A stretch of 64,000 bases of DNA from Montifringilla adamsi (lineage: Eukaryota; Chordata; Aves; Passeriformes; Passeridae), in the NCBI GenBank assembly GCA_017590115.1, contig JAGGNK010003335.1, positions 10,540,286 to 10,604,285 on the forward strand. Reading direction: 5' to 3'. This document shows positions 56,801 to 64,000 of this stretch, piece by piece (the first letter of the stretch is position 1; every line of letters starts with the position of its first letter). Under the pieces are notes generated by a model that was given only the letters and a program-made list of their open reading frames with translations, had not been told where the DNA came from and made no database searches. The position numbers were made by a program, and so were the translations under genes.

Positions 56801-59800
56801 GCAGCAGCTTGGGGATGTCACAGCACGAATGAGGCAGCAGCCTTCAGACTTCACCAGTCATCCCAAAAGAACAGGTCCCAGACACCTGGGAGAGGATTAG
56901 GGGAGTGCAGAAGCATAGAGGCTGTGCTGTTTTTGCAATCCTTTCCATCCCTGAGCTGCTCTCTGCAAAGGCATCCTACAGACACAGCTGGGCAGAGGCG
57001 AGGCTGGAGACAGCAGGAAATGTCAGTGCTGCTCAAAGTGCTTCTTCCTCATCACGGGGATTTAGTGTGACCACTTAGGAAACAGGCAGCTGGATTGATT
57101 TAGCAGCTCTTGTACCGTGTGGTACCTAATATACTTGACATCTAAAGGAGGGAAGGCAAAGAAATCAGGGAGGCAGGTTGAAGTGACCATAATCACAGCT
57201 GGCAGCACTCCTGATTTTACCAAATGTCTTGGCGTGTTTGGTGATGTTTGAGAGTCCTGTGATTATGCAAGACTGTTCCTTTGCAAAGAGGGAACTAAAA
57301 GGCATTTCAAGAGACCATTGTGTTCTCCCTTTCTGCATCCTCCCTGCTGTCTCTGCTGCATGTCCTGTTATCTGCCATGGCTCTTGCCCTCGACGTCTGC
57401 AATGCATTCAAGCATAGGCTGAGCCTTTTGAAGTGGCAGCTTGGAATTAGCAGCCCAATCCCAGGAGATTTGCTGGACTTCGGCATCACTGCAAAACCCT
57501 GCCTTGGTGATGCTTTTGGTGCTATAATAGCGACTCTCTTTTGAAAACCAGAAACCCAGGATGTGTCTCCCCATTTCTGTTTGCTATTTATAATAAAACT
57601 TGGTTTGTGCTCTGACAGCTTTTAATTTCAGCAGAATCATCCGTGCCAAGCTAGGTGGGTGACTTTCTGGAGTAATTTCTTGTGTCTCTTCACTATCCTA
57701 TCAGGTACCTCCTGATATTATTTTTGTGTTGCTGTTCTGTGCATAAAAAACATCCATGGGTGCCACAGTCAGATGAGTTCAGTTCTTCAGGACTTCCTGA
57801 AGACTGCGGGTTTTTCACAGGCTGCCTCTCCATTTCCCCAGAGGTCTCCCAAAAAAGTCAGGGTTTTCTACACATTTTATTAACTTCTAAATATTTGAAA
57901 AGCCAGTTCCCTCTGGGCTAGGCGGATGTTGCAGTGGTATCACATCACTGGTGGGATTAGCTGACTTCGGTTTCCTTTTGAGATCTGCTGAGTTTTCCAG
58001 GTTCAGGTAATAAAACATGTCAAGGAACTAATATTTTCTATTGTTTCTCAGCTGCTAAGTTGCAGTTCCTGACAATGATGGTTATTTCTAGAAGCAGGCA
58101 GAAATTTGAAGTAGATGGAATTAAATGGTTTTATATCTGGATGGGTCTTCTAAGACCTTGGACTGCTAAATGTTGTCCAGTCTAGAATAAAAGGCTGGTA
58201 CTCATTGTAGTCACACTTGTATAAAAAGGGAACAGTCTACAGGATTTGGGGCCAGCAATTTCTGAGACTTTTACACGTAGTGGAGGTACTTAAAAACTCA
58301 ATTTTGCAGCTCTTCACCTTATCAAAAGTGAGTCTGACCCAGCCCAATGCTCAGCTCCTACCTCTCTCTGACTACAAGCAGAGATGGTTATTTCTTGCAG
58401 GGTTTTTGCATTTCTAGGGGGGGTTTGCTCTGCTTAGCTTAGGCTGGAGTCCAGGTACTTAATTTTGGAGTTTCACAAAGAAAGTTATGTCAATTTTTTT
58501 AAACATTAGCTTGTTGGGGATATTTAAATAGAATTGATGTGCTTGGTGCATGCTTTCTTTTCCAATTCTTTTTGGTTTGTGTAACTCGTGTTTTCCTTAT
58601 GCTTCACATCCATAACAAAAAAGAAAAGTTTCTCATTTATTTAGACTTTCCCCAAGTTTCAATACTTGTTATTTCACAGAGCATGAAGAAGCTGAACACT
58701 ATTATATTTCCTATTTACTGTTTGCAGTTATAATACCCCTCTTAATGGTGTGAAATATAAATGAATTATGTGCCCTCATTTGTGGTTGCAAGTTGCTGTT
58801 ATAAATAATGCAAACGGATGCTCATGTGGTAGTAAATGAAAATTTTTCAAAAAGAAACAGCAGGAAGAATGGAAGAAAAGAGTGTTTTTGCTTGGCTTGT
58901 GGCATGCAATAATGTGTGTGACTGAGTGTGCAGAACTGTTCATAGACACACTCCTCTTTTTGTTTAGTTTGGTTTAATTTAAATATTTTGTCTTAAAAAC
59001 TGCTTATTTTCCAAAATGCCATTCTGGTGTTGCCTTGTTCTCCTGTTAGAGATGAAAAGTATGCTTTAAAAATAACTTTAATTGCAGAAAAAATTAGAAA
59101 CTTGACATATAAACCTTTTGCTACGAGTGTGGAAATAAATTTTTTCTGCAGGACTTAGAGTGCAGGTCTGGTTCTGAACTCAGTGAAGCAATAAAGTTCA
59201 TTTCTTATACCTAGGATAACATAAATAATTCATTTAATGTTGTCATTTATCATTACTCACAAATAATAAAAAAATTAAGTTTCATATATTTGTTTTAAAG
59301 AAGTTTTCCAGCACTGTTTTAGGAACTACATCCTTAAATGTAAGTACAGATCTCCTCAATTCAAGAGTTAGATGTGGTGGTACTATTTACTGAGACTGAA
59401 GCCATATCTACTTCCCCCTGCAAAAACCTGCTGCTGCTTTTGAAAATGAGAAACTGATAGAAGAGAACCCAATGGCATCTGACAAAAAAAAAAAAAAATC
59501 TGGTCTGAAAAGAATAGAATTGGTCATGTAGTTCATATTATTAATTTAAATATTTTGTTGAATTGCAACGCAGATTGTACAGTCTTGAGTGATGAGGGTC
59601 TAAATACATTCTTCCTAGCTTTATTCTTTAATAACTGAAATAAAACTGATCATAATTCTTCATTATGTGTTAAGTTTCAATAAAGTATTTTGTTCAGAAA
59701 AATACATATGTTAACAGCTCTCTGAATTATGCAAGTATTACATTCAAATACTATCCTTCTTGTTCCTTTTGGCATTGCATATTTGTTCCCATTTCTCTTT

Positions 59801-61030
59801 TATTCTTCATTGCCACTTTTGACTGCTTGGCTCAGGCATGGGAGTTTATCAAAATAAAAAATGTTTTGTTTCAGATAAGTGTGAACACAGGCTGTGAAAC
59901 GATTAAATGAAAACAGGAGTGAAAAATATCTCCTTGAACATCAGCAACTAGAGTGAGGATTGGGTTTTGGGTTTTTTTTTTTTTTTAATTATTATTGTGA
60001 TTGGTTTTAAACTCCCTATTGAGTTTGTATTTAAATATCCCCAATTAGCTGTTGTGACAACTCCTGCAGCATCTCCTTGTGCTTGCAGCTTTGAGGTTAC
60101 CTAGAATAACTCATATCCATGTTAAAGATGGGAAGCATCAGGGCTGGTTTGGGGGTTTTGGAGTGTCTGGATGCAGTCTGAGCTCTCTGCAGCTCTGCTG
60201 AGCCTCTGGCAGAGAGTCATTTCTACTATTATTTTTTGTGTGGAGCCCAGTGTGGTGTGTCCCTGCACCCAGCACCAGGATAACGTTCACAGTCCCCAGC
60301 ACACAGAGAGTTGTTCTGTTTCTCCAGCAAAGCCAAGTCAGTGCTGTGAGCCTCAGCTAAGGATGTGCCTGTGGGTGCTGAGGTGTTACACACCACACAC
60401 GGTGCTGCTTTTTGCCAGACCCTTTTCCCTGGGTGGGTTTTAGGGACATTTTGTCTTCCCTGGGCCCGCTGGAAAGGAGATTTGATAAGTGCACGCTTCA
60501 GATGATGATGGTAGAAGGAAAAGACTGCCACGAAATCACAACGAGGATCCTCCCTGACTCTTTTCCTTGCACTCTACCTTCATTTATCTGCAAGGCTGAA
60601 TTGCAGTCCTATTGCTGTTAACCTTTCGACTGCTGGCATGTTCCCAGGGAGCTCAGCCCCAGCTGGCAGCACGAAGGGGAGGATTGGAGCAGCTCTGAAG
60701 AGATGAATTGGCCTTGGCACTTTGCTCAGTGGCCACTCTCTGGAAAGTGGGAATTGTGCTCTGCACCTCTGTGGGCTTAATACCCTCTGGATACCACCTG
60801 TAAAACCTGAAATCCATAAGCAGCAGAAAAGAGGGGGGAACTGCAACGTTGGAAAGGTTATTCTATTTCCTGCCTTCCACAACTATCTGCTTCCCCTCTG
60901 AAAAAGGAGACAAACTTTGCCAGCTCTCATGGCAGCCTGCTGGAGGGGAGCACCAAGGCAGACTGATTTCCCAAGGGCTGGCCTGTTCTCTCTCAGCTCC
61001 AGACAGGACTGATGCCATGTTTGGACTACC
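50881..61030. other. Intergenic, no gene recognised
   Basis: Over 10 kb without a supported exon. A (GT)7-like run lies at about 53729-53743, an A15 run at 59484-59498 and a T15 run at 59972-59986. The stretch 58480-60050 is notably AT-rich and unique-looking. Open frames of up to 143 codons (52198-52629, +) have no recognisable domain. Confidence 0.55.
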
Positions 61031-61420
61031 TGAAAACACAGGCCAGACAGAATTAAGGGAATAAAAAGTAGTTATATTTATTAAAGGGCCTACAGGTACA
61101 TTTAGGGCAGACCAAGCTCCCCCCAAGAGCTACACCCAAAAATGGGCAACGAGTCACAAGTTTTCATACTTTTATAAGTTTGGTCCATTTGCATATTGGG
61201 GGTTAATATTCCAATTACAGCTTCAGGTAATGAAGTCATTTACCCCAAGTTTGCTCCTCCCCAGCTCACTTTTGTTTGCATCTCTCAGAGTCTGAGACAG
61301 TGAGGTGTCCTTGATTCCCAGGCCTAGAGAGGAATTGTGTTGTCTGACCAAAATAGGAAAGCAGCAGCTAACACTCTATATGGAGTTCAGAGTTACACAC
61401 TGAAGAACCGCAGAATTACA
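61031..61420 (-). mobile_element. Solo LTR of an endogenous retrovirus-like element, minus strand
   Basis: Read on the minus strand, the block has a promoter-like CTTATAAAAG (TATA box on plus 61169-61176) and, about 90 bases later, AATAAATATAAC (AATAAA on plus 61077-61082). It then ends in a short U5-like segment near TGTGTTTTCA. The spacing U3-TATA-R-AATAAA-U5 is that of an LTR. The text GGTCCATTTGCATATTGGGG followed by TTAAT and a region rich in CCAATTACAGCTTCAG is familiar from songbird LTRs. No internal viral genes, primer-binding site or second LTR are visible in the window, so it is best read as a solo LTR. The boundaries are approximate and the family name is not assigned. Confidence 0.62.
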
Positions 61421-62676
61421 AATATATGAAAAATACAAAAGCCAAAATCCTAAGGCACCAGGACTGTGCCACCAGGCCTCCAGGTGCTTGCTGGCCTGAG
61501 GTGCTGATGCTCCACGCTGCTGTCAGTCCCTCCTGGAGCTGAGCTGGCTGGATCCTGGCTGTGCCAGTGCCAGCGCTGCCATCTGCTCCGTGCAGGGCAG
61601 GGAACATTTTGTCCTGGCTCTGTGTGGCCTCCCAGTGATTCACACAGGTGCTCTCATAAACCAGGGTGATGGAGCCAGTGTTCCCTGGCAGGCAGGCAGG
61701 GAGGGAGGCTGCTGTCCCTGGGAGCTGCTGGCAGATCCTCTGCAGCATCTGAGTCTGCTGGGCCTCCCAGGTACAGGGCTGGGCACGAGCAGCTCTGTTC
61801 TGGTGCCTTCATCATTCTTCTCCAGAGAAATACACTACATAAATGTCAGCAAATGACTCTGTCTCCAGTTAATGAAGTGAGCTTTTTGCCTTAAAGAGCT
61901 AATTGTCCATCTCCTCTGTATGAGAAATGCAGGGCTTTCTTTTTCTATTTTTTCCCCTAGCAATGTGGCAGAATTTACAGATGTGCAAATATTGTGGGTG
62001 ACATCTATTATTTAACTTCCATTACCATTAATATGAATTAAATTGATGGCATTTGTCAGGATGGTTTATGTGTTGTAGAAGATGCCTTAGGGAACTGCTT
62101 TTGAAAGAGGAGAGTTTCAGGAAAAGAGAAGTTGTTTTGGTGGCTAGAGGGAAAAGGCTCTGGAGATTTGAGTTTAGCTCCAGTGAGAGCTGAATTTGCT
62201 TCTCTGTAGGACCTCGTGTAAATATTTCAAGGCCACAGTTTCTTCCAAACTCACCTCCTGTTTACACACCTTCCCAAAGTGGCCAGACTTTCATAACAGG
62301 TCCAGTAACACAACTGAGATATGAGTTTAATAATTTTGGGCCCACTTGAGGAGAAAAATGTGCAAATACAAGAACAGGTGGGAGGTAAAGCCCACTTATT
62401 GTTCAGATGTGACCAAGAAATGTTGGCTGTGATTTGAACATTCTGTGGCCCTGATTGTGCAGTGATATAACTGGAAAATCATTCATATTGGAGCTCAAAG
62501 GTGGCTATGTCTGAAAGGAAATGAGTGGAGAGATCCAGGTGTACAATTTGGGGGGGTATAAAGGTAATAAAATCACATATTTAAGCATCAAATAGCATTG
62601 TTGCCTGGGCAGGCCGGGGAGTTTAGCGGCTGGGTGAAAAGAAAAAAGAAAAAAAAAAAAGGAGTTTGAACAGAGA
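61421..62676. other. Intergenic, no gene recognised
   Basis: The GC-rich stretch 61470-61790 is open in frames on both strands with no domain. An A-rich run lies at 62641-62660, just before the 24-bp duplication. Confidence 0.55.
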
Positions 62677-62724
62677 TTTGAAGATTTCCAGTTTAAGAAA
62701 TTTGAAGATTTTCAGTTTAAGAAA
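62677..62724. repeat. 24-bp tandem duplication, two copies
   Basis: TTTGAAGATTTCCAGTTTAA plus GAAA (62677-62700) is followed directly by TTTGAAGATTTTCAGTTTAA plus GAAA (62701-62724). The copies differ at a single base (C to T). Confidence 0.93.
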
Positions 62725-64000
62725 GTGGAAGTGCTGCAGCAGGAGCTGTTTCCTACCTCAGCTGGCTTCTGCCTCTCAAGGGGCTCTGCCCAGGCAGTGT
62801 CTGGCAGTGCCTGCTTTAGTCCTTATTGTGTCTGTGTGGGTGAGTGCAGTGCAGGCAGGAGTCCTGCCTCTCTTAATCCCATTTACCTTTCAATTCTTAA
62901 GCAATTTCAGAAGAATAAACTCTTTTTCTTTTCTTTTTTTAAGTGGATTTAAAGAAATGGGAGAAAACAAAAAGAAACCCCAAAATCCAAGACCTTAATA
63001 CCCAGCCACTGGTATTATGCTTAACTTAGGTTAATGCAGGGGACTCAGTGTGAGATAAGCAAACCCAAATGCTTGATTTGGTGGTGCAGATCCCCCTGCA
63101 AGTGGGAGATTTGGACTGCCATCCTCTCCTCTTATTCTCTTTCATTTTTGGGATTTTTTTTTTCTGGACAACGAGTACTCCTTTAATAGAAGCATTGACT
63201 TGCACAGCAGGCTGTGTGAAAGAGCCTCTTAAATCCCCCAGGCAATTGGTGCTGGGCTAAAAGTGAAAGATGACCCCAAATGCAGTAGTTGCTGAAGTTT
63301 CACCAAACCACTTGGGCAGTAGATGCAGTGTAGCACAAAAATAGCCAGCAGCCTTTCTAGGAGCAGGAATCAGTCCTGACTAGACACAAAGCTCATTGCT
63401 GTCAGCCTGTGGGTAAGGAGTCCTAGTGTGCCAGGAAAGCACATCAGTGTTTCTGAGAGAGCAGTGACTGGGCAGAGAGAGCTGCTCAGTGCCCTGGGGC
63501 CGCCCTGCTTGGGCAGGAATGTTCTTGGCATTGATACTGGGTGCAGATCTGCTGGTTTGATTTCCAAAGTTGTGTGGGGACTGTCTGCTGAGGGACACAT
63601 GAAGACTTCACCTTCTTTGGGGCTGGGCATGAAATGGTAGCAATTTCCTAAACTCTCTTGGCCAGGGATGACCAAATAAGGAGGGAACTTCATCTCTTAT
63701 TGTGACTACCCAAAATCTCATGGTTGCATTTTTAATATCTACTAAAAAAAATGTATGGCCATGGACCACCTGTTTCTGATTCTTACACACCTCTGAGGAA
63801 GTGTTCCCATTAAAAATTCAGAGTTTCTGGCTGCCTCTTTGGTTTATTCATTCTGCCCCTGCCCAGCAGTGGTTTCTGTAAATGCTGGCCAGCAGAGCAG
63901 TCTGAGCTGCAGTTTATCTTGGTACAGAATATGGGCAGGAGCTCTTGTGAGGAGAGAGCTCCCCAGCCTGGAATCACTTACAGTTTAAGCTGAAAGGTCA
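62725..64000. other. Intergenic, no gene recognised
   Basis: No exon or recognised repeat. The small open frames on both strands at 63370-63790 lack domains and overlap one another. Confidence 0.55.

Overview
The window is vertebrate nuclear DNA, almost certainly from a bird and probably a songbird. Three things point there: short exons with GT-AG introns, several 3' ends of CR1 LINEs with the avian 3'-terminal consensus, and an LTR of a type I associate with songbird genomes. There is no operon structure, no prokaryotic gene density and no CRISPR-like array. I found no undescribed multi-gene system. What the window holds is one clear gene followed by a long non-coding stretch.

Region 1 (1-5350): the plus-strand gene MRPL22, which encodes mitochondrial large-subunit ribosomal protein uL22m. 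Exons 2 to 7 are present (94-139, 1299-1434, 2567-2632, 2947-3024, 3868-3937, 5061-5272). Reading phase is kept across every junction, giving 201 visible residues plus a stop. Exon 1, with the start codon and the promoter, lies upstream of the window. The 3' UTR is short and has an ATTAAA signal at 5324-5329.

Region 2 (5351-64000): about 58.6 kb in which I recognise no coding exon. In mammals MRPL22 is followed by a gene desert reaching toward SGCD, so this may be the avian counterpart; that synteny is recalled knowledge, not read from the sequence. The stretch holds scattered repeats. Young or middle-aged ones are CR1 tails at 22513-22580 (+) and 28859-28919 (-) and a solo LTR at about 61031-61420 (-) with TATA and AATAAA signals. 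Older ones are a relic of an amniote-type CR1 at about 50430-50880 (-), which carries a later 96-bp tandem duplication, and palindromic-family relics near 28620 and 30870-31003. There are also small tandem duplications (14376, 18451, 27196, 32016, 62677) and long homopolymers.

Some AT-rich or CpG-retaining stretches without repeat character look like candidate conserved non-coding elements, the best being 45966-46260. That is a guess until they are aligned with other birds. Open frames of 60-218 codons occur throughout on both strands. They lack recognisable domains, often overlap one another in several frames, and in one case run through a repeat relic, so I do not call them genes.
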